Of a DNA stretch of 64,000 nucleotides, positions 9,156-17,648 are shown piece by piece (the stretch's first letter is position 1; every line of letters begins with the position of its first letter). The position numbers were made by a program, and so were the translations under genes. The stretch is taken from contig NZ_MBTF01000001.1 of NCBI RefSeq assembly GCF_002013915.1, positions 248,001 to 312,000 of the forward strand, given 5' to 3'. Under the pieces are notes generated by a model. That model had not been told where the DNA came from. It searched no databases and was given only the letters and a program-made list of their open reading frames with translations. The stretch comes from Mucilaginibacter pedocola. Lineage in GTDB: Bacteria > Bacteroidota > Bacteroidia > Sphingobacteriales > Sphingobacteriaceae.

Positions 9156-9782
9156 TTATTGATGATTGCCAGGCGTAGCTAATTGCTGTATATACCCGTT
9201 CCTGATAGCCTCCACCACCGAGCGCGGTGTTAGCACCGAAACGGACTTATTCTCCGGGAGCGGTTCGGCCTCGCCATACCCTTCGGGTGCCCATTTGTAG
9301 ATACTCCTGTTCGCTACTAAATAAGCATCATTGCTTAGTTGGATAAAAGTACCATCGGGCAGGCTATCAACATTCGCTTCGAAGATCACCTTGCCGTTAT
9401 CGGCGGTAATTCGTTCAGCGTATAGTATCTCATCTATTTTGCCTATTAACACCTTTTCATCAAAACCATATTGCGGGTTGCCTTTTAGCCAGGCGGTTTT
9501 AAAACGTTTGGCATCTTCGCGGCGGCATTCAAAGCAGGGGCGGTGCCCGGCGGCAAAGGCGGTGGCTTCATCCAGGAAGAAAAGTTCGGTCCATAGGTTG
9601 GGTGCCATTATTTGGCGATGGCGGTTTTTAAATTGCAGCAGGCATATTATCCATGCTTTGTTTTTAAAGGGGCGTAAAATGGTTTTGCCCTTGCCGTGCA
9701 ACTGCCCGCGGTTGCCCAGCCATGCGCCGCGTGCCTTGGTTTTAATAATGTCGCCCTGCGGGTTTACGCGGTTTTGCAGCAT
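9156..9782 (-). CDS. Conserved protein of unknown function with an RPCxxC motif
   Basis: 208 residues from the start MLQNRVNPQGDIIKT. The centre carries ELFFLDEATAFAAGHRPCFECRR. This resembles the zinc-binding motif of Ada-type domains (AGHRPCxxC), but the remaining Ada cysteines are not seen. The tryptophan-rich N-terminal region (GKGKTILRPFKNKAWIICLLQFK) and the HRQIMAPNLW segment look family-typical. The frame is open 33 codons further upstream, but that stretch runs into the promoter region of the divergent helicase at 9843 and is unlikely. Function unknown; a nucleic-acid or repair link is only a guess from the motif and the neighbour. Confidence 0.75.
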   Translation of the reverse strand: MLQNRVNPQGDIIKTKARGAWLGNRGQLHGKGKTILRPFKNKAWIICLLQFKNRHRQIMAPNLWTELFFLDEATAFAAGHRPCFECRREDAKRFKTAWLKGNPQYGFDEKVLIGKIDEILYAERITADNGKVIFEANVDSLPDGTFIQLSNDAYLVANRSIYKWAPEGYGEAEPLPENKSVSVLTPRSVVEAIRNGYIQQLATPGNHQ

Positions 9783-9842
9783 GCTTAAAGTTTTAAACAG
9801 TGCTAATGTACTAAATAAATTAGTATTAACTTCGCGCTTAAC

Positions 9843-11855
9843 ATGAGTGCAACAAACCCGGCCATGCAACTGGCAACCCAATACCTCGAAAGCACCAACA
9901 CCATCGTGTTTTTAACAGGCAAGGCCGGTACGGGCAAAACCACCTTTTTGCAGCAGTTGCGGCAAAGTTCCAAAAAGAAGTTAGCGGTGGTTGCACCAAC
10001 GGGCGTGGCGGCTATCAACGCCGGGGGTATGACCATTCACTCCATGTTCCAGATGCCATTCGGCCCGTTGATACCCGGCGGTAACGAAAGCCCCGAACAA
10101 AGCTATAACGATGAGAAGAAGGAATTGCTTGCCAACCTCGAGCTGCTCATTATAGACGAGGTGAGTATGGTGCGCCCCGATGTGCTCGACCAGATCGACC
10201 TTATCCTGCGCAATATCAAAGGCTCGGCACATCCGTTCGGCGGTGTGCAGCTACTGCTCATTGGTGATCTTTCGCAGTTGAGCCCCATTATCCGGGAGGA
10301 GGAGTGGCGCATCCTGAACCGTTATTATGCCACGCAATACTTCTTCAGCAGCCTGGCCATGCAAAAGGCCAATTACGTGCGTATAGAACTGAACCACGTT
10401 TACCGCCAAAAAGAACAAACTTTTGTAGATATACTGAACGAGGTGCGTAACCAAAGCATCAGTGCTAATAGTTTAGCTTTATTGAACGAGCGGTATTTGC
10501 CTGAATTTAAACCCGGTATAGGTGATGAGTATATCGCACTAACCACTCACAACAGCATCACCCAAAAACTTAATACCGAGTTTTTAGATGCTTTGCCGGG
10601 AAACGAGTACGAGTTTGCGGCCACCATCCGCGGCGATTTCCCTAAGGATGCTTACCCTACAGAAACCACACTGAAGCTGAAGATCGGCGCGCAGGTGATG
10701 TTCGTGAAGAACGATGGGTCGGCAGAAAAGCTTTACTATAATGGCAAGATAGGGGCAGTTACCCGCATAGATGGCGGTATCATATACGTGCAAAGCGGGC
10801 ATGCCGGCCGCGAGATAGCCGTAGAGGCCGTAGAGTGGACGAACGTGAAATACGAGGCCGCCGAAGAACAAATAAACGAAACCAATGCCGGAACGTTTGC
10901 ACAGATACCGCTGAAACTGGCCTGGTCTATCACTATACATAAAAGCCAAGGCCTTACTTTTGATAAAGCCATTATTGATGTATCCGAAGCTTTTGCCCAC
11001 GGGCAAGCCTACGTAGCCCTTAGTCGTTGCCGTACGCTATCAGGTATGGTGCTGCGTAACCCCATATCGGCACAAAACATTATTGGCGACCCGGCAGTGG
11101 CGCGCTTCAATAAAGATGCTGAGCAAATAACCCCCGACGAGGAAACCCTGCAGCGCGACAAGCTACGCTACGCACAATTCCTGCTGGCTGAGTTGTTTAA
11201 TTTTCAGGGGCTAAAGAATGTGTTGAAGGGGTTTGAGCCATTAGCGCCCGGTTTGCAACAGGATATTTTTGAAATTGCCGCCAAATTTACCCGCCGCCCC
11301 GAGGCCATGGACAAGGAACGGGTGCAGAAAGCTGCGATCTATTTTACTGATAAACTGCGCCCTGCGATAGAAACGCTTTATGGCAACATTCCGTTGCTTA
11401 TTGGTACGTCGAAAGAAAAAGCTGCAAAGGCCGACAGGTTAATGCAATGGATGATGGCGCGCTTAAGCTTGATAGAGTATTTTATTGATAATCAGTTTGA
11501 TGTTGACGCCTATCTCGAGCAAAAGAAGAGCACCCGCACGGCAGCTGTAACCGATAGGTCGCGCTCGTATGTGAAAGCGTTGAACGCCAAACCTAACGAG
11601 GAGCTATTCCTGAAATTGATGGATTGGCGGGAGCAGAGGGCAACTACCGATAGGGTAATGCCTAACATGGTAATATCCGAACAAACCGCCGCCGCCGTTG
11701 CCGAAAAGCTGCCCGCAACCTTGAAGGCGCTTAGTGGCATAAAAGGTGTAGGCGCGCAGAAAGCAAGCCAATACGGTACCGAATTGATAACCATGATAAG
11801 GGTTTATCAGCAGGAGTTATCGGGTGTGGATACCGAGCAGGGGAGTTTGTTTTAA
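9843..11855 (+). CDS. PIF1-like DNA helicase with C-terminal HRDC-like domain
   Basis: 670 residues. Motif I GKAGTGKTTF (residues 26-35), the Ia motif VVAPTGVAAINAGG, Walker B LLIIDEVSM (about 100), GDLSQLSPI, and the C-terminal superfamily-1 motif ITIHKSQGLTFDKAIIDV followed by YVALSRCRTLSGMVL are all present, as in PIF1/RecD-type 5'-3' helicases. The C-terminal 100 residues (FLKLMDWREQRA ... LSGIKGVGAQKASQYG) match an HRDC/HhH-like nucleic-acid-binding domain, a common bacterial fusion. The protein ends in EQGSLF, which resembles a sliding-clamp-binding peptide. The start is divergent from the gene at 9782. Confidence 0.9.
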   Translation: MSATNPAMQLATQYLESTNTIVFLTGKAGTGKTTFLQQLRQSSKKKLAVVAPTGVAAINAGGMTIHSMFQMPFGPLIPGGNESPEQSYNDEKKELLANLELLIIDEVSMVRPDVLDQIDLILRNIKGSAHPFGGVQLLLIGDLSQLSPIIREEEWRILNRYYATQYFFSSLAMQKANYVRIELNHVYRQKEQTFVDILNEVRNQSISANSLALLNERYLPEFKPGIGDEYIALTTHNSITQKLNTEFLDALPGNEYEFAATIRGDFPKDAYPTETTLKLKIGAQVMFVKNDGSAEKLYYNGKIGAVTRIDGGIIYVQSGHAGREIAVEAVEWTNVKYEAAEEQINETNAGTFAQIPLKLAWSITIHKSQGLTFDKAIIDVSEAFAHGQAYVALSRCRTLSGMVLRNPISAQNIIGDPAVARFNKDAEQITPDEETLQRDKLRYAQFLLAELFNFQGLKNVLKGFEPLAPGLQQDIFEIAAKFTRRPEAMDKERVQKAAIYFTDKLRPAIETLYGNIPLLIGTSKEKAAKADRLMQWMMARLSLIEYFIDNQFDVDAYLEQKKSTRTAAVTDRSRSYVKALNAKPNEELFLKLMDWREQRATTDRVMPNMVISEQTAAAVAEKLPATLKALSGIKGVGAQKASQYGTELITMIRVYQQELSGVDTEQGSLF

Positions 11856-11863
11856 GGAGAAGT

Positions 11864-11901
11864 GAATGTCGAATGATGAATTTCGAATATCTAATATCGA
11901 A
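11864..11901. repeat. Half copy of the GTCGAAT intergenic repeat
   Basis: The stretch starting gaatgtcgaatgatg and continuing with tttcgaatat matches the left arm of the inverted repeat at 53084-53167. Only one arm is present here, just after the helicase stop. Confidence 0.5.
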
Positions 11902-11931
11902 GGTACTTCCCGCTTATTAGCTGTTATTTTA

Positions 11932-12074
11932 TGATGTAAGCTTCGTCGGCTTATATCATTAAGTTAGGCGTGCGCATATTGCACCAGCGGTGCAACAAGT
12001 CGGTAGAAAGCAAATAGAAAACATTGAAAGCATGCCGTTAGGTATGCAACATCGTTAGTTTCGCACCTAACGGC
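11932..12074. repeat. REP-like palindromic intergenic element (three hairpins)
   Basis: This part of the 500-bp gene-free stretch at 11856-12355 contains three stem-loops: 11932-11941 with 11949-11958 (9 of 10 bp), TTGCACC/GGTGCAA at 11979-11995, and GCCGTTAGGT (12034-12043) paired perfectly with 12065-12074. No coding frame was found. The arrangement is typical of dispersed palindromic elements. After it only a short CCCCTCTGGGG hairpin (about 12114-12124) and the promoter of the next gene are visible. Confidence 0.6.
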
Positions 12075-12221
12075 GCGAATTTATAGGCTGGCTTGTTTGC
12101 TAACCACCTTACACCCCTCTGGGGTGACTTAGTATCAGGTGTTTCTCGTGATGGCATGCAAAGCCGTTAACTACTTCAAACTTCACGTGAATTTCATATT
12201 CGCTTGATAAACAAGCTACTT

Positions 12222-12252
12222 TTGCCTATTCTTCATTAAGTTTTTACTTTTG
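12222..12252 (+). promoter_or_regulatory. Bacteroidota-type promoter (TTG-N20-TACTTTTG)
   Basis: TTG at 12222-12224 and TACTTTTG at 12245-12252 are 20 bp apart, matching the published -33 TTG / -7 TAnnTTTG consensus. Transcription would start near 12259 and leave a leader of about 97 nt before the ATG at 12356. Confidence 0.6.
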
Positions 12253-12355
12253 TTTTGATTTTGCCAAGTGGACCGCCACATTCGCTTAAAAAATCGTATT
12301 TTTACATCACTTTTCGTTGCGTAATAGTAGCAGGCACCATAACTAATATTATCGT

Positions 12356-13849
12356 ATGAGCAGCATCCACAATAAAGATATCGGCACCAAACAGAAAGCG
12401 CTTGCCATCAATCTCGACCCTAAAATTTACGGCTCTTTTGCAGAAATTGGGGCGGGGCAGGATGTAGCGGCGAACTTTTTTAAGGCCGGTGCATCTTCCG
12501 GTACCATTGCCAAAACCATGTCGGCCTACGATATGATCTTCTCCGACGCTATTTACGGCGCGCAGCAGGGCAAACGCTATGTTACCGAGAACCGCCTGAT
12601 GTCGATGTTGGAGAAGGAGTACGACCTGCTAATAGAGCGTTTAGCCGCCCAGCGTGGCGATACTACTAACTTTTTTGCTTTTGCAGATACCGCTTCGGCG
12701 CTTAACTACCATAAAACCAATGATGGCCACGGCTGGATGGGCGTGCGCTTTCAGTTAGAGCCTAATGGCGCTTTTAACGATGTAGTGCTGCACGTAAAAA
12801 TGCTGGATAACGATACCAATATGCAGCAGCAGGCGGTTGGTATTTTGGGTGTGAACCTGATATACGCCTGCTTTTACTATAACGATAACCCGGCGGTTTT
12901 CCTGCTATCGTTAATGGACGACCTGAGCAAAGATCGTATACAGATAGATATGATACGCTTTGAAGGGCCAAACTTTACCAAGGTGGATAACCGCCTGATG
13001 AGTTTGCACCTGGTAAAATACGGCTTTTCGGATGCAGCGCTATTTGGCCCCAACGGCAAAAACCTGCAACCATCTGAGGTGCTTTACAAAAAACATATCG
13101 TGGTGATACGCGGGCGTTTCCGTCCGTTAATTAATGTACACCTTGATATGTTGAACACCGGGGTTAGGCAGTTTATGCAGGAGCCGGATGTAGATAAAGA
13201 CAATGTGGTGGTAGTTACCGAGCTCACGCTACAGGCCCTTAAAGAACGCAATGCCGACGACTCCGCCGATATTGACGAGAAAGACTTTTTAGATAGGGTA
13301 GATATCCTCTGCTCATTAGGGCAAACCGTATTGATATCAAACTTCCACGAGTATTATAAACTGGTAGCCTACCTATCGAAGATAACGAAACTGAAAATGG
13401 GCGTTGTACTGGGTTATCCCAACCTGGAGTATATCTTTTCGGAAGAGCATTACAAAGATCTGCCCGGTGGTATTTTGGAGTCCTTCGCTACGCTGTTCAG
13501 CCGTAATGTGAAGCTGTTTATTTACCCTACTCTGCGCGATGGGGTAATTTGGAACTGCCTGCGTTTTTATCCGCCACCACATCTTATTGATCTCTACCGC
13601 TACCTGATAGCCAATAACAAGATAGAGGACATACGCCATTACAAAGAAAGTAACCTGCACGTGGAAACAGATCGTGTGCTCGACCTGATCAAACAGGGAG
13701 CCGAAGGCTGGGAGGAATTTGTACCTAACGAGGTGGCCGCCATTATAAAAGAGCGCTGCCTGTTCGGTTACCATTGCGAAGCGCCGGTAATTCCGGCACC
13801 TGCTTCTGAGGCAGCACCCAGCAACGATACGGTTACCAGCGAAGCATAA
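12356..13849 (+). CDS. Large conserved cytoplasmic protein of unknown function
   Basis: 497 residues, no signal peptide or membrane segment. The N-terminal block (IGTKQKALAINLDPKIYGSF, GQDVAANFFKAG, IAKTMSAYDM) is one I associate with a widespread family of uncharacterised bacterial proteins. Database labels for it, such as nicotinate-nucleotide adenylyltransferase or TonB-dependent receptor, have no support here: there is no nucleotidyltransferase HxGH motif, signal peptide or TonB box. The mid-region ILGVNLIYACFYYNDNPAVFL and the C-terminal FGYHCEAPVIPAP are also distinctive. It stands alone, convergent with the response regulator stop 3 bp away, and has a good promoter about 100 bp upstream. 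Confidence 0.8.
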   Translation: MSSIHNKDIGTKQKALAINLDPKIYGSFAEIGAGQDVAANFFKAGASSGTIAKTMSAYDMIFSDAIYGAQQGKRYVTENRLMSMLEKEYDLLIERLAAQRGDTTNFFAFADTASALNYHKTNDGHGWMGVRFQLEPNGAFNDVVLHVKMLDNDTNMQQQAVGILGVNLIYACFYYNDNPAVFLLSLMDDLSKDRIQIDMIRFEGPNFTKVDNRLMSLHLVKYGFSDAALFGPNGKNLQPSEVLYKKHIVVIRGRFRPLINVHLDMLNTGVRQFMQEPDVDKDNVVVVTELTLQALKERNADDSADIDEKDFLDRVDILCSLGQTVLISNFHEYYKLVAYLSKITKLKMGVVLGYPNLEYIFSEEHYKDLPGGILESFATLFSRNVKLFIYPTLRDGVIWNCLRFYPPPHLIDLYRYLIANNKIEDIRHYKESNLHVETDRVLDLIKQGAEGWEEFVPNEVAAIIKERCLFGYHCEAPVIPAPASEAAPSNDTVTSEA

Positions 13850-13851
13850 TT

Positions 13852-14466
13852 TCAGATCAGATTTTCTTTAATGGCCAGCTTGATAAGCGCGGCTGTGTTT
13901 TGTACGCCAAATTTAGCCAGCATGTTTTTGCGGTGCGAGTTTACGGTGCTTACGTCTACAAAAAGCTGTTCGGCTATTTGGGGGTTGGTTAGCCCGTCGG
14001 CGATTTTTTCTAATACCTGTTTTTCGCGGCGGGTGAGTGGGGGCAGTTTGCCGGTATCGGCCTTGCGCAAATACAGGCTTGCCGAACGGCTAAAGTATTG
14101 CTTACCTTTTACAACCGTGCGTATGGCCTCGGTTATTTCGTGTTGGGCAGCGTCTTTTAAAACATAGCCGCTCGCGCCGTTCTCCATCATTTTTTTGATG
14201 ATACCCGCCTGGTTATTGATGCTGAGGGCTACAACACAAACTGCAGGATAGAGGGCTTTCACCTGTTTGCATAATTCTAAACCATTCATATCAGGCAGGT
14301 CTATATCCATCAGTATAACGTCGGGCTGGAAGCTTTTGAGGCGGTAGAGCAGATCGGTGCCGTTGTAGAAATGCCCGGCGCAATTGATGCCCTCCTCATC
14401 TGCCAGTATAGCCATAATGCCTTCTTTTACCAGCGGGTGGTCTTCCACCATTAAAACCTGTATCAT
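13852..14466 (-). CDS. LuxR/NarL-family response regulator
   Basis: 204 residues. The receiver domain (1-120) has acidic pocket residues in VEDHPLVKEG, phospho-acceptor Asp in VILMDIDLPDMNGLEL, and the conserved Lys in ASGYVLKDA. The C-terminal LuxR-type helix-turn-helix is LTRREKQVLEKIADGLTNPQIAEQL followed by STVNSHRKNMLAKFG. It overlaps the stop of the kinase gene by 4 bp, so kinase and regulator form one operon. Family members bind DNA as dimers after phosphorylation; the targets cannot be read here. Confidence 0.93.
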   Translation of the reverse strand: MIQVLMVEDHPLVKEGIMAILADEEGINCAGHFYNGTDLLYRLKSFQPDVILMDIDLPDMNGLELCKQVKALYPAVCVVALSINNQAGIIKKMMENGASGYVLKDAAQHEITEAIRTVVKGKQYFSRSASLYLRKADTGKLPPLTRREKQVLEKIADGLTNPQIAEQLFVDVSTVNSHRKNMLAKFGVQNTAALIKLAIKENLI

Positions 14467-16142
14467 GTTAAAGGTATTTCTATGTATACGGATGTACCCT
14501 GTCCCTCGCCCGATTCCACATCCAGCTTGCCCTTTAGCGCATCTATACGGCTGCGGATGTTTTTGTAGCCTATACCCATGGCAAAGTCGGCCTGTTGGGT
14601 ATCAAAGCCCTTGCCGTCGTCTTCTACCGTAACCTGCAAGGTGCCGTCTTTGGCTATGAGCTGTACAATAATGCTCTGCGCATCAGCATGTTTTAACGTA
14701 TTGGTGATCAATTCCTGCACCACGCGGTAAACCGATATTTTGATGGTATTATCCAGTTCTATATTCTCCATCCCCATGCTGTGATAGCTTACGGGTACTA
14801 AGCCGCTTTCATCTGCCTGGCGGCAATAATCTTGCAGGGCTTCGTTCAGGCTTAGCTTCATCAGGGTCTCAGGCATCATATTGTGGGCCACGCGCCGTAG
14901 TTCAGCTATCGATTCATCCAGCATGGCCATGCTTTTTTCAAAGGCGATGGCATTGTCTTCGGATATTACAAAGTTCTGTTTCATGCGTTTAAAAGAATAT
15001 TTTGCGCCCGAGAGTATACCGCCCAGTCCGTCGTGCAGGTCTTTGGCCAGCCTGCTGCGTTCTTCTTCCTGCCCCTTAATTACCGATAGCGTGGCCTCTA
15101 TCTGTTTCTCATTCTCCAGCTGCGTTATCTTCTGCTGCTGAATAAGCTTTTGCTGCTCGTTCACCCGTTGCCGGTTGCGTATCCATAAAAAGAAGAGTAC
15201 CAGCGCTGTGCAGGTAAGTATTAAAGATATACCCAAAATATAGGCCGTACGGCGTTTCTGCGCTATCTCTGCCGATTGCAACTGTATCAATGCTTCCTTT
15301 TTGTTGGTTTCGTAACGCGCTTCGATATCGTGTGTTATTTTCAGCAGGTCGGTATTAAACATCAACTGTTCCAGCGAATCGGCTTTGGCGGTGAACACTT
15401 CCGACTGCTCCACCGCGCCGCCCGCCAGCAGTATTTTGCCGTAAAGTTGGTAGCAATCCATTAAGCGCTTGCGGTTATTATCGGCCGATACTAAGGTTAT
15501 AGACCGTAGTATGTATTGCGCGGCCTTATCCAATTGCTTATGGTAATAGCTATCAGCCGCCAGCCAATAATTAGCTATGGCAAGCCTGTCGTTACTTTGC
15601 AGCCGGCCGGCCACCGTGGCCAGTTTAGCGGCAAAGTTGCTTAAACGGGGATAATTGCGGCGCTGTACGCAATGGGCGCAGTAGCTTTGCAGGGCATCGG
15701 CAAGGGCCGCATCATCATTCAGTTTTATAGCAAGGTTTATTATTTGGTTGTTTATCCCGTCCGATTCGTCGTATCGTTTCAGCTTCCACAGTATATCTAC
15801 CTTGTTTACCAAATGGCTCATATAAAAGCCATCCTTGTTGTATTGCGATATGGCGAGCGCTTTATCGGCATAAAGCAGAGCCTTCTCCTGCCTGTCGGTT
15901 TGGGTGAATATCGAGGCAAGGTTGGTATAAAAGTTAGCCATTTTGGTGCTGTCGGCAAATTTTTCGAAAACCACCATAGCTCCCAAATAGCATTGCATGG
16001 CCGAATCCAATTGCTGCATCAGCCCGAAGGTGTTGCCCATATTTTCGAGCATAATGCCCCGGCGCATTTCATCTTTACGCTGCGTGGCCAGTTTAACGCC
16101 CTGCCTCAGCAGCAGCATGGTGGCGTCGTATTTTCCCTCCAT
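14463..16142 (-). CDS. NarL-type sensor histidine kinase (main frame of a frameshifted gene)
   Basis: This frame encodes 559 residues from an internal methionine: TPR-like helices (1-270), one transmembrane segment (TAYILGISLILTCTALVLFFLWI), a coiled coil, the HisKA_3 dimerisation box with the phospho-acceptor in RLAKDLHDGLGGIL, and an HATPase domain (VVQELITNTLKHADA; VEDDGKGFD; GIGYKNIRSRIDALKG). The real gene starts at 16434: the signal peptide and first TPRs lie in another frame, joined at a run of seven A residues (16200-16206). The frame continues upstream of 16142 through coding-like residues (LDFTRGIIRYYSSEGELLN) to a stop at 16209-16211. It pairs with the response regulator downstream (4-bp overlap). 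Confidence 0.85.
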   Translation of the reverse strand: MEGKYDATMLLLRQGVKLATQRKDEMRRGIMLENMGNTFGLMQQLDSAMQCYLGAMVVFEKFADSTKMANFYTNLASIFTQTDRQEKALLYADKALAISQYNKDGFYMSHLVNKVDILWKLKRYDESDGINNQIINLAIKLNDDAALADALQSYCAHCVQRRNYPRLSNFAAKLATVAGRLQSNDRLAIANYWLAADSYYHKQLDKAAQYILRSITLVSADNNRKRLMDCYQLYGKILLAGGAVEQSEVFTAKADSLEQLMFNTDLLKITHDIEARYETNKKEALIQLQSAEIAQKRRTAYILGISLILTCTALVLFFLWIRNRQRVNEQQKLIQQQKITQLENEKQIEATLSVIKGQEEERSRLAKDLHDGLGGILSGAKYSFKRMKQNFVISEDNAIAFEKSMAMLDESIAELRRVAHNMMPETLMKLSLNEALQDYCRQADESGLVPVSYHSMGMENIELDNTIKISVYRVVQELITNTLKHADAQSIIVQLIAKDGTLQVTVEDDGKGFDTQQADFAMGIGYKNIRSRIDALKGKLDVESGEGQGTSVYIEIPLT

Positions 16143-16434
16143 ATTCAGCAGTTCGCCCTCGCTGGAGTAATAACGGATAATGCCTCGCGTAAAATCCAGT
16201 TTTTTTGCTTAGCTCAAGAGCTTGCACATAGTAAATGCGGGCTTTTTTCATGTCGTTATAGGCGAACTCGTCGCCTATATGGTTCAGCAGTTTTACTTTG
16301 TTGGTATCATCTTTCGCGGTCCGTGCCTGCAGTATGAGGCTGTCGCTTTTTTGCAGGGGCGATGATTGCGCAAAGCCATGCAGCGAGGCCATCAGCAGGC
16401 TGAAAAAGGCAAATATGGATAAGGTGCGTTGCAT
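16143..16434 (-). pseudogene. N-terminal part of the frameshifted sensor kinase
   Basis: Starting at 16434 the frame gives a signal peptide (MQRTLSIFAFFSLLMASLHGFAQ) and TPR-like sequence to IYYVQALELSKK, then runs out of frame after the A7 tract at 16200-16206 (mRNA sense). Skipping one A at this tract joins it to the frame that continues LDFTRGIIRYY into the kinase at 14463-16142. Without a correction the signal peptide and the kinase are not translated together. Confidence 0.75.
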
Positions 16435-16537
16435 TGATGTTGAAAGATAAGCTATCGTTTTATCTGTTCAAAATTACTTATCGGCCCGACCAAAAAATTC
16501 CCCCTTTTGGTGGAAATATATTGTGTATCAACGCCTC

Positions 16538-16545
16538 TACTTTTG
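16538..16545 (+). promoter_or_regulatory. Candidate -7 box (TACTTTTG) for the OmpA-like gene
   Basis: TACTTTTG fits TAnnTTTG and lies 22 bp before the ATG at 16568. The nearest upstream TTGs (16521 and 16507) are spaced 14 and 28 bp away, outside the usual 17-23 bp, so the -33 element is uncertain. Confidence 0.35.
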
Positions 16546-16567
16546 GCATATCACAAACCACCACATC

Positions 16568-17608
16568 ATGAAGAAGTTTACCATACTGTGCTGCTCAGCA
16601 CTGCTTATCCTAAACCTTGGCAGCAAAAATGCCTCTGCGCAGGATGCTCCATTCAAAGCCTACAACAATTACGATTTTGTACCCGGTCCAACTATAGTTT
16701 TTGAAGATGATTTCCGCAGCGACCAGGATGGCGAGTTCCCCGCACACTGGAATTTAGATGAGGGGCAGGGCGTGGTAAACAAAATGGGCGACGATATGGT
16801 GTTCGCTATTACCAAGTACTCCAGCGTTTACACCCCGCTTATAAAAAAGCCTGTTTATTTGCCTTTGCAATACACTATTGAGTTTGATACCTGGCTGGAT
16901 GCTGCCTACGATAGCAACGAAGGCGCTTTTATAGAGTTCCGTAAAGGGAAAGAAAAGATAGGAGGGCTGTATACCAGCCATAGCCAATACCGTATGGATA
17001 TGCCCGGCAAAAGCCTTGCCGGCGACCTGCCCGCAGCCCTTGGCGGCGATGGCTACCACAATAAATGGCACCACATAGCCATTGCCGTGAACGGGAACCA
17101 AATGAAAGTGTATTGCGACCAGTACCGCGTGCTGGTAGTACCCAATAATAACTTTAAGGCCACAAATATAGCCCTGGGCGGCAATGCCAGCGATAATATG
17201 CCCATGCTGGTAAAAAACTTCAGGATAGCCGAGGGCGGCGGCATGAATATGCTGGGCAAGAAGTTTACCGATACCAAAATAGTTACCCACGGCATCAATT
17301 TCGACTACAACAAAGCCACCATAAAACCCGAAGGTATGGGCACGCTGAACATGATAGCCAAACTGATGACGGAAAACCCCGAAGTGAAATTTGAGGTAGG
17401 CGGCCATACCGACGGCGATGGCGACGCCACCTATAATCTTAGCCTTTCGCAGCAACGCGCCGAGGCCGTGCGCAAACAGTTGATCGCGCTGGGTATTGCC
17501 GATAGCAGGCTTACCGCTAAAGGGTACGGCAAAACAAAGCCCATTAGCGATAACGCAACGCTTGCCGGCAAGGCCAATAACCGCCGTGTGGAATTTGTGA
17601 AGATATAA
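16568..17608 (+). CDS. OmpA-family secreted protein with LamG-like domain
   Basis: 346 residues from MKKFTILCCSALLILNLGS, a signal peptide ending at NASAQ. The middle (about 40-225) is a concanavalin/LamG-like sandwich (IVFEDDFRSDQDGEFPAHWN ... YHNKWHHIAIAVNGNQMKVYCD). The C-terminal 110 residues are an OmpA peptidoglycan-binding domain (FDYNKATIKPEGMGTLNMIA, EVGGHTDGDGDATYNLSLS, ERA-type SQQRAEAVRKQL, ANNRRVEFVKI). It should anchor to the murein from the periplasmic or outer-membrane side. Fifteen codons upstream of the chosen start (MYQRLYFWHIT) lack coding character. Confidence 0.9.
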   Translation: MKKFTILCCSALLILNLGSKNASAQDAPFKAYNNYDFVPGPTIVFEDDFRSDQDGEFPAHWNLDEGQGVVNKMGDDMVFAITKYSSVYTPLIKKPVYLPLQYTIEFDTWLDAAYDSNEGAFIEFRKGKEKIGGLYTSHSQYRMDMPGKSLAGDLPAALGGDGYHNKWHHIAIAVNGNQMKVYCDQYRVLVVPNNNFKATNIALGGNASDNMPMLVKNFRIAEGGGMNMLGKKFTDTKIVTHGINFDYNKATIKPEGMGTLNMIAKLMTENPEVKFEVGGHTDGDGDATYNLSLSQQRAEAVRKQLIALGIADSRLTAKGYGKTKPISDNATLAGKANNRRVEFVKI

Positions 17609-17648
17609 CCAGCATACTATCAATGAAATATAATAAATATTTACAGTT

